Assembly (NCBI RefSeq): GCF_900497805.2
Contig: NW_020945064.1
Span: 7,348,819-7,412,818 of the forward strand
Reading direction: 5' to 3'
From: Vombatus ursinus
Lineage: Eukaryota; Chordata; Mammalia; Diprotodontia; Vombatidae
DNA: 64,000 nucleotides
Part shown: positions 1-11,689 of the stretch, piece after piece
How the letters are laid out: each line of letters opens with the position of its first letter
Numbering within the stretch: position 1 is the first letter of the stretch
Notes under the pieces: model-generated
The model's input: the letters and a program-made list of their open reading frames with translations, nothing else
Databases searched by the model: none
What the model was told of the DNA's origin: nothing
Made by a program: the position numbers and the translations under genes

Positions 1-777
1 GGGGAGAGTGGACAGTGATCCCTGGTACATCATGGAAACACCCACTCGGAGAATGACAGGCTCCTCTTTAGCAATCTACATTTCCCCAGGAACCTAATTA
101 GGACCTTGGAAGCCCATTCATTCATTCTGAGCTCTGGGGATTAGGGCTAGGAGGAAGGAGGGAGAGAAGGGAAAGAAAGATGGGGAGTGAAGAGGGGGTA
201 GGGGCACAAAGGCCCGGGGAAGACAGCAGGTGCTGTTCTTTAGTGGGTCCCCACAGCCCACAGCTGCCCAGGAGATACCCCCTTCTCAGGGAAGCTAAGC
301 CTTGAGGAGGGTGAGGATGAGAGAGAGGGAGCTTGGGGATGGGCCTACCCAACAGGAGGCCAGGAGAGGGAAGGAGGAGGAAAGGGAGGGAGGAGGAAAG
401 GGCCAGGGTAATTCTCTCCACCCCAGGGTCAGCAAAAGGATTATTTCTGTAGGTAATGATTTGATCATTTCACTCAAATTAAACTTCTATCAGCATCTGA
501 ACAATAACCCTTTTCTTACGCTGTCTGGCCTGGCCACTGAAGTGAAAAGGGGTGGGGAGGAGGCCTTTTTTTCCTCCAGTCTGCCAAGACAGAGACCCTG
601 GGCTCTCCAAAGCAGGCCTGCAGACGAGAGCTAAGAGATAAGGGGCCTCGATAACAGCCGAAAAATAGCAACAGATTCGAACTTTCCCACCAGTTCAGAG
701 ATCAGAGGCAGAAGCCATTGGGATATAGCAAACGGCCACCTGGTTCCCTACCTTTGCTGACAGGGACATGGGGCACG
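1..777. other. Single-copy intronic segment
   Basis: Nothing recognisable beyond mildly purine-rich stretches and one AGATAA at 636-641. Confidence 0.5.
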
Positions 778-985
778 AAAGAAAATGGGGTGGGGGGGGA
801 AGGAGAGAAAGAAGAAAGGGAAAGATGGGGAAGCAGGGAAGCAGAAAGAAAAGGAGGGAGGTGGGAAGAGAGAAAAGAAGGGAAGGGGGAGAGAGGGAGG
901 AGGGAACAAGAGGGAAGGAGAGAAGAAAGGAAGAGAGGGAGATGGGGATGAGGAGAGAAAGGAGGGGAATGATGGGGAGAAGCCT
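778..985 (+). repeat. Polypurine (GA-rich) tract
   Basis: Over 200 bp almost entirely A and G on the plus strand. Long apparent ORFs here on both strands are composition artefacts. Confidence 0.95.
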
Positions 986-1598
986 TCTCCACCCAAGGAA
1001 GAGCATTGCTAATTTCAGACACCAGAAGAAGTAGGAAGGAGGTAAGACATTGAGGAGGAACGGAAAGAGAAGGGTGGGGAGGACAGGGCATCAAAACCTC
1101 GATTTTGGGGTTAGGGCTCGGCTGTGTGTGTGGGAGGGGGGTCATTGAGTCCCGATCCCTCTTTTTAACAGATGAGAAAAATGAGGCCAACAGAAAGCGG
1201 CCGGCTGGCCTAGGGTCATGAAGAGTGCCCCGTTCCTGCAGGGCTTTCCTCTCTGGCCCACTCCCTGTCCTTGGGGGAAGACTCCTGTAAATTCTCCAGG
1301 AGATCTGAGCTGGTGGCTTAGGGCGTGACCCTTTCCAGGGGTCCTTGCATTTTCTTAAGCTGGAAGAGCCCTTCCTCCTCCAAGTGGAAGGAAGGTCTAA
1401 CTTCACACCTGGGGGAAAGGCAAGTCGAGGTACTACTCCAAGGTGTTCCTGCTGTTATAATCAGATAGGGGAGTTTATAAACATGAGCTGCTGCTCCAGA
1501 CTCCCACCCTGCTAAACCGAAGGAGTGGCAAAGGCCAGACCATCGCATGGTCATGTCACAAACCCAGGCCTTCAAGTTCTGGTTTCCCAGAAATAAGC
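986..1598. other. Mostly single-copy intronic segment
   Basis: Only a short MIR-like shard (about 1160-1220, antisense) is visible; otherwise nothing recognised. Confidence 0.4.
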
Positions 1599-1765
1599 AG
1601 TTCACTGGCCTTAGGGTCAAAGGACCTGGGTTCAAATCCTGCCTCTATCACTGACAACCTATGTGACCTCAGGCAAATCATTTAATTGAATTTTTCTCAT
1701 TTATAAAATGAAGTATTTGGACTAAAAGACCTCAAAGGTCCCTTCCACATCTAAGTATATGGTCC
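1599..1765 (+). mobile_element. CORE-SINE (Mar-1 type)
   Basis: Has the tRNA-like head and box-B region (GGTTCAAATCC), a diverged GTGACC...GGCAA core and the tail ending CAAAGGTCCCTTCCA. Old copy. Confidence 0.8.
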
Positions 1766-1865
1766 TTGTGTTTTGTCCTAAACAAGAGGCCCTAGGTAAT
1801 CCTTTTCCTTTCCACCTTTCAGAGGATTGCTATACCTTCTTGTGAAATTCCATTGGAAAACAAAG

Positions 1866-2002
1866 CCAGTAAGATGCTTTGGGTCGGCAGTGTGCCCTTG
1901 GGCAAGTCATTTGCCCTTGACCAGCCTTGTTTCCTCATCTGTCAAATGAGGGATATGGGCCAGATGATCCCTAGGGTCCCTTCCAGGCTCTGAAAAATCT
2001 AT
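1866..2002 (+). mobile_element. CORE-SINE (Mar-1 type), 5' part degraded
   Basis: Core GGGCAAGTCATTTG, CCTCATCTGTCAAATGAGGG and the tail AGGGTCCCTTCCAGGCTCTG are clear; the tRNA head is unrecognisable. Confidence 0.75.
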
Positions 2003-2810
2003 GGCCCCATCCTAGAGGATTCAGAAATGCTGTTTGTCCAGGGTAGATTCTGAGGCGGGTGGTCTGGGAGTCCAGCCTTCCACACTTAGAAATAATAACA
2101 CTGTTATACTCAAAACAGGAGAGAAATTCTCCACCTGAAACCCCTCTGTCCTCAAAGGCCAGGTAATCCAGACTTTAAGGTGAGCGGCAGGAAACCCACC
2201 AGATTCTGGGCCCATCAAGCCGGGGCCCTTGATCTAGCCATCAAACCCAGACTATCAGAGCCAGAAGAGCTCCTGGAGGGCCCAGCCCCCTCGTTTTACA
2301 GAAGGAGAAACTGGGGCCAAAAGGTCGAGATTTGATACAAGCACCATCAGGCCTGAGCCTCTTTTCTACCAACTCTGCTGGGCTGGATAAGTACCCTGCC
2401 AGATTCATTAGCTGAGAAATAGTATCAGTGAATGTCCTTGAAACATTAGCAAAGGAACTAGGAGGAGGAAAAAGAAGTGCAGAAGCTCTAGTCAGTCACC
2501 CCTCCAGTCTCTTGGGGGCCCAGCTTTGACCTGGTGGAGAGGAATGGGGCACAATCACTTCCTCCCCCCACCCAGAGCCAATCTTCCCCGGTGAATGAGC
2601 TTCCTGATGAAGGAGGATGCTTGATTCCCAGGCAGGTAGTTGTGGTGACAGATGAAGTCCACTGGGGGCCCTGGATGTAGGACACAGCATGGAAGCTGCT
2701 TCTTGGAAATATATCAAGCCAGAGCTGAATGGAGAGAAAACTCTCATCTTCTTGTTCCCTGAGCTTGGAAGCAATAATTCCTCAGGGGTCCTGCTTGAAG
2801 AGTGAGCAAT
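2003..2810. other. Mostly single-copy intronic segment
   Basis: An antisense MIR/CORE shard (about 2255-2345) is the only repeat recognised. Confidence 0.4.
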
Positions 2811-2945
2811 CAGAATCAGAGAGAATTAGAGCCAGAAGGTCCCCCATCTCACAGATAAGGAAACTGAGCCTCTGACATGGGAATTGACTTGTCCAGGGTC
2901 ACATGGCATGGGAGTGGAAGAGCCAGGGCTAGCACCCAGGTCTAA
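2811..2945 (-). mobile_element. MIR/CORE-SINE, antisense
   Basis: CAGATAAGGAAACTGAG and CCAGGGTCACA are the reverse complement of the SINE core and tRNA region. Confidence 0.75.
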
Positions 2946-3112
2946 GAATGGCCTTTCCACTCAGCAGCCCTCAGTATTACAATCAATCAAGTATCTGTGG
3001 AACACTTATAATTAAGTTTGTAATATCAAAGAAGATCCGAGGGATAACAGATGGCCAGCTGGAGAACCAGGATGGTATTCATGAAAGATGGAAAGAACCC
3101 AGAGGAAGATGT

Positions 3113-3367
3113 CCAGTGCAGTGGGTAGCTATGGAGAGAGGGCTGGACCTGCAGGCAGAAAAGCCCTAGGTTCACATCCAAGCTTAGGCATTTACTAGTT
3201 GTGTGATCCTAGGCAACTCAACCTCTATCTGCCTCAGTTTCCTCATCTATAAAATGAGGATACCAATAGTACCTACCCCTCAAGATTGCTGTAAGGATCA
3301 AATGAGATATTTATTAAAAATGCTTAGTGTAGTGCATGGCACATAGTAGGTACTAAATAAACGCTTA
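3113..3367 (+). mobile_element. MIR (Ther-1 type) SINE, nearly full length
   Basis: Runs from the tRNA-like head through CCTCAGTTTCCTCATCTATAA to the L2-like tail GGTACTAAATAAACGC. Followed by (TCN)n triplets to about 3415 and MIR-tail-like sequence to 3560. Confidence 0.8.
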
Positions 3368-3721
3368 TTTCATTTCTTCTTCCTCCTCCTCATCATCATC
3401 ATAATCATCATCATCATCAATCTCCATAATTAATGGAAAGACCAAGACAAGAATCAGGATTTCCACTGATGGAAATGAGATCATGTATGGAAAGCCGTTA
3501 GCAAAAGTTATGATGCTATATAAATGTGAGCTAGCTTCATCATTATTGTTATTATTGTTGTTACTATTTTCCACTATATGGGACCAGCTTGGGTCATTCT
3601 TCCCTTTACTCACCTGCTGCTTTTCTGAGGCTCGAGCACCCTCCGCTCCTTCACCTTTCCTTACTCCCCCCACCCCTTCTCACTCCCCTCCCCACCTTCC
3701 TCGGATGGATTTCCAGTTCTG

Positions 3722-3935
3722 AAACCACAATTAAATCAAAGCCTCCATTGCTAATAGAATGGATGTAACCATCTACTCCCTTATTGCTCTACTCCCCATT
3801 CCTGTGACTTTCTAAATCAAAATGCTCCTTCCTAGCCACCCCTCTCCTACATGTGCTCTCTGCCCCTTCTAGAATGTAAGCCCCTTGAGGGCAGGGACTG
3901 ATTTTGGGTTTGGCACAAATAAATGCCTTTTCGTT
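3722..3935 (+). mobile_element. L2 LINE 3' end
   Basis: AGAATGTAAGCCCCTTGAGG, GGCAGGGACTG and the AATAAATGCC end are the conserved L2 3' UTR. Confidence 0.75.
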
Positions 3936-4094
3936 CTTTCATTATTACTATTAGCCACACTGATGAAATCAGGGATCCACTGAAATCTTGTGGCATAGCT
4001 AAATCTGAGATTTGGTTATTATCTGAAGCTATAACTAAGTGAATTGAAAATTTATTCATGTTTATAAATGCCACACATGATCGATAGCATATGA

Positions 4095-4395
4095 ACAATG
4101 AATAATAACACCTAACATATATACAGTAAGTGCTTAAGAAATGCTTGGTGACTGATAAGCAGCACTTTAAGATCTGCTATTTTATCTAAATCTAAATTAG
4201 ATAAATTACATAAAATTTGATCCTTACAACAACTCTGAGATAGATGCTATTATTATCCATACTTTACAAGTAAGGAAACTGAGGCTAGCAGACATTAAGT
4301 AACTTGCCCAGGGCCACGTAGATAATAAGTATCAGAGGCAAGATTTGAACTCTGGGCTTAGTATGACCAGGTACAGTCCTTTATCCACAATATTT
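4095..4395 (-). mobile_element. MIR SINE, antisense
   Basis: Reads GATCCTTACAACAACTCTGA, GGAAACTGAGGC and CTTGCCCAGGGCCAC in antisense order, about 300 bp. Confidence 0.75.
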
Positions 4396-5398
4396 CCTAA
4401 TCAAGAGGTAAGTTCAAGGCAGGGTGAGAAAGAACATGGTGGAATGGAAAGATTGCCTAGGAGAAGGGAGACTTGGGTTTGGGCGTAGGGTGGCCCAGGA
4501 GAAAGGCAGGGTTGTTGAGGCAAGACTGGCCAGAGCAGGTAAGGAGGCTGGCTGGAGGGCAGGGTTGTGTTGGGGACTAGTAGGATATCTCTCTGGAAAA
4601 CTAACCCAAGATTCACTCGGGGTGCTCCCCTCAGCCTTAGAGAGAGACCATCATTTCTTAGGAAGGGTCAACCCCACAGAATATCCAGGTGGGGACAAGT
4701 CCCCAGCCTGAACCTGGTCCAGAGGCAATAGGAGGGAGGGCCCAAGGTACCATGAGGGAGTTAACAAAGCCAGAGTCCCCAGATACATCCAGCTGGGGAG
4801 AAAGTGATAACGCCTTTCTTCTTCAGTCTCTCTGGTTTCCTTCAGACTCTTATCCAGCCTCTGACCCTGAATTCATCTTGAAAGCTTGTAAAGAAGGGGC
4901 AGAAGAAGGGGGCTGGAGGGGAGCTACTGAGGGGCCCTAGGCAGGGGGGAGACCTTTCTGGTTCTAGGGCATTAGCCCATCATTCACGTTATCTCGTTGG
5001 CTGCAACTGGAAGTGGGGAGGGAGGGCTCCTGCCCCTGATCAGGGTTTAAAGTCTCTTCCAGGGGCTTGGTGAAAAGCTGGCTGAAATATCCCCCTCCTA
5101 ATCATGAGGTACAAACCCCATTTCTCCTCCCTTAGTTACCCCAGTAACTCCAGTGCAGATGCCTCAGGAATGACACAAGCAAGTTACCTGATAATTTCTT
5201 CATCATTCAATGTGTAAACCCAGGGTTGGGGGCCCAGGGCTAAGAAGTGGGGAAAATCCACCTGTAGAAACAACTGGATGAGTTGTTAGCCTCCAGTCAC
5301 TCTGCTAAACATCTACCCTCTAATAGCTGCCTATACCACAAAAGAGGATGTTGGGGAGATAGTCTGCTGTTATGAGTGATGGTGTCCTACCCAATAGA
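4396..5398. other. Single-copy intronic segment
   Basis: One kilobase with no recognised repeat or gene. It includes a possible conserved patch near 4980-5220 with no strong motif. Confidence 0.45.
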
Positions 5399-5535
5399 CT
5401 AGAAGCAGGAAGAAGGGGAAGGGGAAGAGAAAGAGGGAGGGAAGGAGGAAGGAAGGAAGAAAGGAGGAAGGAAGGAAGGAAGAAAGAAAGAAGGAAGAAA
5501 GGAAGGAAGGAAGGAAGGAAGGAAGGAAGGAAAGA
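5399..5535 (+). repeat. (GGAA)n / GA-rich microsatellite
   Basis: Tandem GGAA and GAAA units with purines on the plus strand. GGAA arrays can bind ETS factors, but function is not implied. Confidence 0.95.
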
Positions 5536-5734
5536 AATGATTGCTCACATTCACGAGGCCTTGCGACCTCAACCAGGAAGAAGACCTGGGTTCAGTTCTC
5601 ACTACTGACACACACTGACCAAGTCACTTCCCCTCTCCATGTTCTAGGCCACCCTTTAAGACTAGAAATTTCAGGGAAGGTGTTGACCTGTGGTTGGTCA
5701 TTGGTTCTAGAAGTTCCATTCACACCTGTCCTCC

Positions 5735-5955
5735 AAGCCTGGAATTTTCTCCCTCCACATCTTGGCTTCCATCAAATCAAGAAGCCTTTCCCAATCCCCT
5801 TAAGGCTGGGGCTTTCTCTCCAATTGCTTATCTCCAATCCAGCCCTTTGCATATTATCTCCCCAACTAGCCCATGAGCTCCTCCAGGGCAATGACACAGG
5901 GCCTGACACCTGGTAGGTGCTTAATAAATGCTTGTTCCCTGATTGATGGACAAAT
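5735..5955 (+). mobile_element. L2 LINE 3' end
   Basis: Ends TAGGTGCTTAATAAATGCTT after CCATGAGCTCCTCCAGGGCA, the usual L2 3' UTR order. Confidence 0.75.
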
Positions 5956-6099
5956 CCCAGGCCTAATCTCTATCACAGTTGTTTAGAGTTTTGAAATGTA
6001 GCAAGCCTATGAGGCAGGCATTACAGTGGCTGGTAAGTGACTGAAACAGGTCTTGGGGGATGAGCCCCAGCTCAGGACAGGAGGTCTCCTTGTCCTTCT

Positions 6100-6275
6100 C
6101 ACTCCCCTTTCAGATCTCTCCGTATTTTTGGCATTCCTACTGATCTCCATGTCTTCTCCGCCATTGAAATAGAAGCCCCTTTAGGGCAGGAACCTTCTTC
6201 ACTTTTTTCTTTGTATTTCTAGGGCTTAACACAGTGCCTGACACATAGTAGGCCCTTAACAAAATGATTGATTAA
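6100..6275 (+). mobile_element. L2 LINE 3' end
   Basis: GCCCCTTTAGGGCAGGAACC, then CACAGTGCCTGACACATAG and TAGGCCCTTAAC. Confidence 0.75.
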
Positions 6276-6547
6276 TTGGACTGTTGTAAGAGGTCTCCAC
6301 CCTTCTTGTATCTCCCATCTCCCTTCACAGTTACCAAATAGATTCCCAAAGCAGATACAGCTGTCACCCCCTCCTCAAAAGTTGCCCTGGTAACCACTGG
6401 GGATGCTTCAGCTGGTGGATGCCGGCCTTTCCACAGTCCCTAACCATTAGGCAACACCCTTCTGCCCCATTCTGTTGTCCCTTAAAGATACAAGTTTCCT
6501 CATGTAAAGTTTGAAATTCCTTTGAAAATAGATAAGGGTTCATAGAA

Positions 6548-7145
6548 TTTAAATGTTTGTGGAAAGTAGGCCAGGTTGGGACTGTAATCTTGTTGCAGGC
6601 CTATGTAGACTGTGGAAGGGCATGACCAGGGATGTGCTGTGTAGGGTAATATCACTCCTACAGCATGAACGGGGGTAGCTGGGATACAAGTGATGAGGGC
6701 ACTGCAGCAACCCAGGCAAGAGCTATGCTACCTCACTTTTCTCCGCTATAAAATGGGGATAACAGCACCTACCTCCCAGGGTGGTTGTTAGGATCAAACG
6801 AGATATGTTGAAAGCACATTGCAAATCTTGAAGCACCATGTAAGTGTGATGATTATTCTCACTTTTATATAATTCAATTCAATTCCAGAAGCATTCATTA
6901 AGCATCTACCATGTTCGAGGCGTCATGGTAAGTTCGGAAGAAACAGGCAAAAATGAAACAGACCCTGCCCTCAGGGGGCTTACAGTCTGGTAAGGAAGGT
7001 AAAACCTGGACAAATAGCTCTAATCCGAGGTAGGCTTCAAAAGTGTTAGAAGGTGCAGCCAAAGTGACTGGGGAGTTCAGAGGAGGGAGTGACCCCCGAA
7101 GCTAGAGGTAGCAGGAAGCCTTCATGGATGAGATGCCAAGCTGGG
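6548..7145 (-). mobile_element. L2 LINE fragments (antisense) with a MIR between
   Basis: 6548-6717 and 6873-7145 read as antisense L2 3' region (GCTTACAGTCTGGTAAGGAA). A sense MIR tail (6718-6855; ATAAAATGGGGATAACAGCA) lies between them. Confidence 0.55.
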
Positions 7146-7239
7146 ACAAATGTTAGACCACGTAGAAGTAGCTTAGGGGGACTGGGGTAAGAGACAGCTG
7201 GATATTCCTTTTTATAAGTGGATATATTTTTTAATGCTC

Positions 7240-7560
7240 CCAAATCCCACTTTCCCTACCTTGGGCTGATTTATTTTGTGATAAGTCAAGTTGCCTGAGT
7301 CACGATGGAAGATGAAAGCCCTCACTGGAAAATGTCAAGGTGTACAGAAGCCAGCTCCTATCTGCTAAAGAGCTGATTATTAAATTTTCAGTGTGACTAT
7401 TTACACCTTGGCTACTATTGCAAATCAAGACGTGATTTATTTATTTTTGATTGTCTAGACTTAATAAAGTGATGGAGAAAATGTTTCTAAAGCAGATTAA
7501 ACTTAAAAGTATATCATGCATTTTTCTCCCTGGAGAACTGATTGTTAAAAATACTTATCT
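7240..7560. promoter_or_regulatory. Single-copy island with GATA/AP-1 pair
   Basis: TGATAAG 7279-7285 is followed after 10 bp by TGAGTCA 7296-7302, with CTATCT at 7358-7363. GATA next to AP-1/NF-E2 sites is a classic erythroid-megakaryocyte enhancer arrangement. The AT-rich right half shows no recognised repeat. Confidence 0.4.
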
Positions 7561-7630
7561 GCACTTAGTAGCTATGTGACCCTGGGCAAGTCACTTAATC
7601 CTGGCTGCCTCACCAAAAAGAAAAAAAAAA
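7561..7630 (+). mobile_element. WSINE1-like SINE, 5' truncated
   Basis: TGTGACCCTGGGCAAGTCAC then TTAATCCTGGCTGCCT and an A-rich tail. Flanks share TGCAC, a possible target duplication. Confidence 0.65.
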
Positions 7631-7734
7631 TATTATTTACCTGCACACCCCTAACAGTAATGCACACAGGTGGTAATTTTCAAACCTTTCCCAGGATGCA
7701 GATGTATCCCTCGTCCCAGGTTAAAGGAGAGGGT

Positions 7735-7935
7735 CACTGCGACCTAGGCGTTGAAGGAAAGGTAGGAATGGCCATACTAAGCCAGTGGGCTGAGGCATTG
7801 CAAGCAGAGGGAATGGCCCGACAAAGGGATAGAAGTGAGAAAGTGTGGGGGTGTGTAGGGAATGGGCTGGAGTGCCAGCTTAGAGGAATACTGGTACATA
7901 AAGCAGGAAAGACAGACTCGAGATACGTTATGGGG
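7735..7935 (-). mobile_element. L2 LINE fragment, antisense
   Basis: The GCAGAGGGAATGGCC...GAATGGGCTGGAGTG string matches the common L2 3' region read in antisense. Confidence 0.5.
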
Positions 7936-7939
7936 GCAA

Positions 7940-8200
7940 GGCAGAATAAAAGAAAGGGCATTGGGCTTGGGGTCAGGAGACAGAAGTTCGAATCCTGACC
8001 CTGATATTTAATAGTTCTGAGACTTGGTTTCTTCTTCCACAAGATGGGGATAATAATAAGTATACTATGCAGAAATGCCTTGTGCGATAGGTGCTTAATA
8101 TTTGATATTTTTTAAAAAATTAATCCTTGTTGATTGGTGATTACATATTTCATAGAGTGGTTTTGAGGAGGGTGCTTTGTAAACCTTTAAGCACTATCCA
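7940..8200 (+). mobile_element. MIR SINE
   Basis: TTCGAATCCTGACC head, AAGATGGGGATAATAATAAG core and the tail running into GTAAACCTTTAAGCAC. Confidence 0.6.
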
Positions 8201-8257
8201 ATAGAACATAAGAACGTGTTCCAGCTCCATAATTTCCATGGTGTCTAGCACAAGGTA

Positions 8258-8455
8258 GGAAGGAAGGAAATAAAACTGGAGGGAGGAGAAAGAAGGGAAA
8301 ATGGAAAGAAGGAAAGAAAGGAAATAAGAAATGAGAGGAAGGAAAGAAAGAAGGGGAAACTGCAGGAGGAAAAGGAAGAAGGAAAGAAGGAACTAAGGGA
8401 GGGAAGGAGGGAGAAAGGAAAGAAAGTAGGAAAGGAGGGAGGAAAGGAGGAACTT
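8258..8455 (+). repeat. Polypurine (GGAA/GAAA) tract
   Basis: About 200 bp of almost pure A/G on the plus strand. Confidence 0.95.
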
Positions 8456-9150
8456 TTTAAGTACCTACTATGAACCAGATTCAAGATTCTTGGGAGCTTG
8501 GGAAAGGTAAGGTCCAGAAGCCTCTAGTCTGCCCCTTCCAGTTTTCCCCCTTCTCTAGGGATCTATCTCATTCCCAAAGCTGAGGAGGAGCTGGGCTGGC
8601 CCTGGCTAGGCGAAATAGACAAAAATGGCCCCTAACAGAGTCTACAGCAAGAAGAGAAGGCAGAGAAGGAAACAGGGGAGGAAGGAGACTGGAATTTTAG
8701 ACCAGAGCTCTTCACCTGCTCTGCACTGAAAGGGGGCCCAAGCAAAGAGCTCCCCAGTTTAGGAGGTCACGATGAAAATACAAAGACAACAAAGCAATGG
8801 AAAAATACTGAAACCTTTACGATGAAAGGGAAAGTGAGCCAGGTTCAAGGTCTAAAAAAGGAGGAAGGTTTTCGATCTTCCCAGCCCAAAGCTCAGGTCC
8901 TCCAGGATCAGACAAGGCCTCTCTGGGCTCCTGGCTTCTGTCTCCTCTTCTTCCTCACCTACCAACACAGGCAGCATGGGACCCAAAGGCAGCTACTGTC
9001 CTGCGGTCCCTGGAGGGAAGGGTGGGAAAGAGTTCTATCTGGGTTGCCTGAGAACCTGGGCTTCCTCAAGGGACTAAGGAAAGAGATCAGTGTGTGTTTC
9101 CAGGACTGAGACTCATCAGGAAGCATAGGGAGGTCAGGAAATAAGGCAAG
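8456..9150. other. Single-copy intronic segment
   Basis: No repeat or gene recognised. Confidence 0.45.
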
Positions 9151-9154
9151 ATGG

Positions 9155-9450
9155 AGTATGGGGAGGAGGGTACTGGCCTAAGAGTCTGGAGATGGGCTTG
9201 GGTTCCAGTGCCAACTCTTAGGCTGCTTACCCTCTCCAGGGCCTCAGTTTCCCAATCAATAATAGTAATACCCTAGTGTTCATAGACNNNNNNNNNNAGA
9301 ATTCATTAGCAATTTAACCCACTATCTCCAGATTCTAAGACCAGTGATCTTTCTACTATGTGCCACATTACTTTCCTTTAAAATGATGGGGCTGGTCTAA
9401 ATGATCTCAAAGGTTTCTGAAACACTACCATGTTATGGTTCTATGGGTCC
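9155..9450 (+). mobile_element. CORE-SINE pieces around an assembly gap
   Basis: CAGGGCCTCAGTTTCCC before the gap, and GGTCTAAATGATCTCAAAGG with TATGGTTCTATGGGTCCTAT after it, fit one or two Mar-1 type SINEs. Confidence 0.5.
9288..9297. other. Assembly gap (10 N)
   Basis: Ten N; real size unknown. Confidence 1.
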
Positions 9451-9484
9451 TATGAGAGAGAGGCAGAGAAAACATTGAGCAGAA

Positions 9485-9625
9485 GAATCATAGAGCCAGA
9501 GATTAAGAACCTAGCCCACTCCCCTCATTTTATACATGAGGAAACTGAGGCCCACAGAGAAGTGACTACATAGATAAGGAATAAGAGAAGAATTTGAAAT
9601 TAATTCTTCTGCTTCCAGGGCCAGA
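9485..9625 (-). mobile_element. MIR/CORE-SINE, antisense
   Basis: CCCCTCATTTTATACATGAG then GAAACTGAGGCCCACAGAGA. Confidence 0.75.
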
Positions 9626-9966
9626 ACTCAGTCCAGGGTAGACATGATACCTCCCATGAGTGATGGGATAGAGGTAGAATCAGGACAGGGGAGCAGGACT
9701 ATCTATACTGAAATTCTACTTCTATCCCCCAGCCCCAGACACCTTCCTAACCAAAGAACGCCCAAGGGGCAGTAAGGAGCCTTCTGAAAGCACAAGCTTC
9801 TTTTGCCAATGTCCTACCCAGCTGCCCAATGGTCCCTACTGCTTGGAGAGGCCGTTCTCTGTTGCAGAGGCCCAGAAAGGTCACGCCTATCTATCATATC
9901 AGCCCAGAGATGGGGTGAAGCACCCTATGGGGTTAGGGAAGGGGGAAGGATAAGGGCCGTCTTTCT

Positions 9967-10261
9967 AGATAGTCTTAATATCAGTCTGGTGTGAATAGCT
10001 GATAATGTCTAGGCCAGCCCAAGCCCGTAGAAGAGGGTACCTATCTCTAATTAGTAACCCTCCTCTATCAGAATAAGATAAACCGAGCTTGACCTCTCCC
10101 GTTGGTCTCCATGGCAATGGGGATACCCTCCCCCTCAGCAGTACTGGGGTGTTTAGCTCATTCCTCCCACCCTTCCCACCCCTCAATTAAAACCAGTAAA
10201 GGGTGGGTGGGAGGCAGTCCAAGGGGGAGAAGAATGGGGAAAAGATGAAAGCCCCAGATAA
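9967..10261. promoter_or_regulatory. Candidate GATA element, six sites in 295 bp
   Basis: AGATAG 9967, TGATAA 10000, CTATCT 10041, CTATCA 10065, AGATAA 10076 and AGATAA 10256, in the single-copy interval 9630-10610. Density is moderate and conservation is unknown. Confidence 0.4.
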
Positions 10262-10609
10262 ATGCTAATCAGTCTGCTGGAAGGAGGATTCGGTGCCCAT
10301 ATCCTGCCATCCAGCAAAACCCACTTCCTGCTGCGGCCAACCCCGTTTACCCATGGACGGAACTTGGTTGGGCTTAACTGCCCTGGACACCCTGTCCTCA
10401 CCCAGCCCCTCCTAGCCCACCATCGGCCCCGGGAACTCAAAGTGCTGAGACCTTTCCATCTTGCTACATGGGAGCCAGCCCTTTCCTCTCCCTACAGGAG
10501 GACACCCTGGACAGTAGGGTGGGCCCCAAGCTTTTCTGGGGGAGGAATGAACAGAGCTTTCTGGTCAGGAGCAAGGAGTGGAAGATTTGCAATTCCCTGA
10601 AGGTGGCTT

Positions 10610-10612
<3 letters not shown>

Positions 10613-10644
<32 letters not shown>
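10613..10644 (+). repeat. (AC)n microsatellite
   Basis: Perfect AC dinucleotide tract of about 32 bp. Confidence 0.98.
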
Positions 10645-10646
<2 letters not shown>

Positions 10647-10675
10647 CACACTTTTTCCAAGTGAGCTTAGATGAA

Positions 10676-10853
10676 AGCAATGTTATATAATGAAAAGAAC
10701 ACTGGCTTGGAAGTCAGAAGACCTGGGTTTTAGTCCTGGCCGAGCCACAAAACTGGCTGTATGACCCTGGACAAGTGACTTCTTTTCCTTAGTTTCTTCC
10801 AATGGAAAACAGTAGGAATGATCTCCAAGGCTTCTCCCAGACCTAGAGCTCCA
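10676..10853 (+). mobile_element. CORE-SINE (Mar-1 type)
   Basis: TGGCTTGGAAGTCAGAAGAC and ACCTGGGTTTTAGTCC head, TATGACCCTGGACAAG core and a CCAAGGCTTCTCCCAG tail; near full length. Confidence 0.8.
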
Positions 10854-11049
10854 GGAGTTGATTCAGGACAGTTGCTAGGTAACCAAAGCCAACCCCTACC
10901 CACTGGCTATCTTTTCAAGGACCAAGACAGGCAAGAGGTCAGGGGAGATGACAAACCCCAGGGCTGTCCTCTAAGGTTACCTCCCTCTCTTCCACTCTGA
11001 GCCTCGGGCCTTGCTTCTCACTCCCCCTGGTCAGAATAAACTGGTTGTG

Positions 11050-11290
11050 AAGAAAGAGAAACACAGAATGCCTGGGTTCAAATCCCAGCCTGTATTATCA
11101 GCGCTGTGCCTGGCATACAGTAAGCCCTTACTAAATGCTTTATTATAATTCATTCTTTTATCAGTCACTATCTGTGTTTGGTGGGACCAGCCATGAGCCC
11201 ACTCTGGTCCTCAGTTTCCTAAAAGTAGTTAGACTAAATTATCTCTGAAGTCCCTTCCATTTTTAAATCCTATGGTCCTATGAACCCAGG
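11050..11290 (+). mobile_element. CORE-SINE interrupted by an L2-type tail
   Basis: SINE head CCTGGGTTCAAATCCCAGCC and tail CTGAAGTCCCTTCCATTTTT are separated by GCTGTGCCTGGCATACAGTA..CTAAATGCTT (about 11100-11160). Confidence 0.6.
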
Positions 11291-11369
11291 TCAGATAATC
11301 CAGCTCCCAAGTGAATAGAAATCCCCTTTATAACCAACCTCCTCTCCTCTAAGACTTTCAGTGGTCCAT

Positions 11370-11535
11370 GTATAATAATCAATATCTTATTGCTTGCTTT
11401 CTCAAGGAATGGGGAAGCAGCAGGAAGGAGGGAGAAAATTTGGAACTAAAATCTTTTTTAAATGAATGTAAAAAAAAGTTAACGTAATTGGAAAATATTT
11501 AACAAAATAAAGAAAAATACAGTTTAAAAAAGACT
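11370..11535 (+). mobile_element. L1 LINE 3' UTR tail
   Basis: TATTGCTTGCTTTCTCAAGG, AATTTGGAACTAAAATC and GTAATTGGAAAATATTTAA resemble the marsupial L1 3' end. A related copy is at 34455-34605. Confidence 0.6.
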
Positions 11536-11689
11536 GTCTGTGATAGACAATCTTTCAAAGCTGTCCTTTCTCCTTTTAGCCAGCTCTAATTGTTCAAGAC
11601 TTTTCCTAAAACTTCCAACCAAAAAAAGGTCTAATCTAAGGGTCTACAGATTAGCTGTGGATAGAGAAGTGCCTAAAGAGGTGGGGTGG

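Noticed and set aside
702-1406. 234-codon minus-strand frame
   Set aside because: Its body is the polypyrimidine strand of the 778-985 tract; no conserved domain or splice context.
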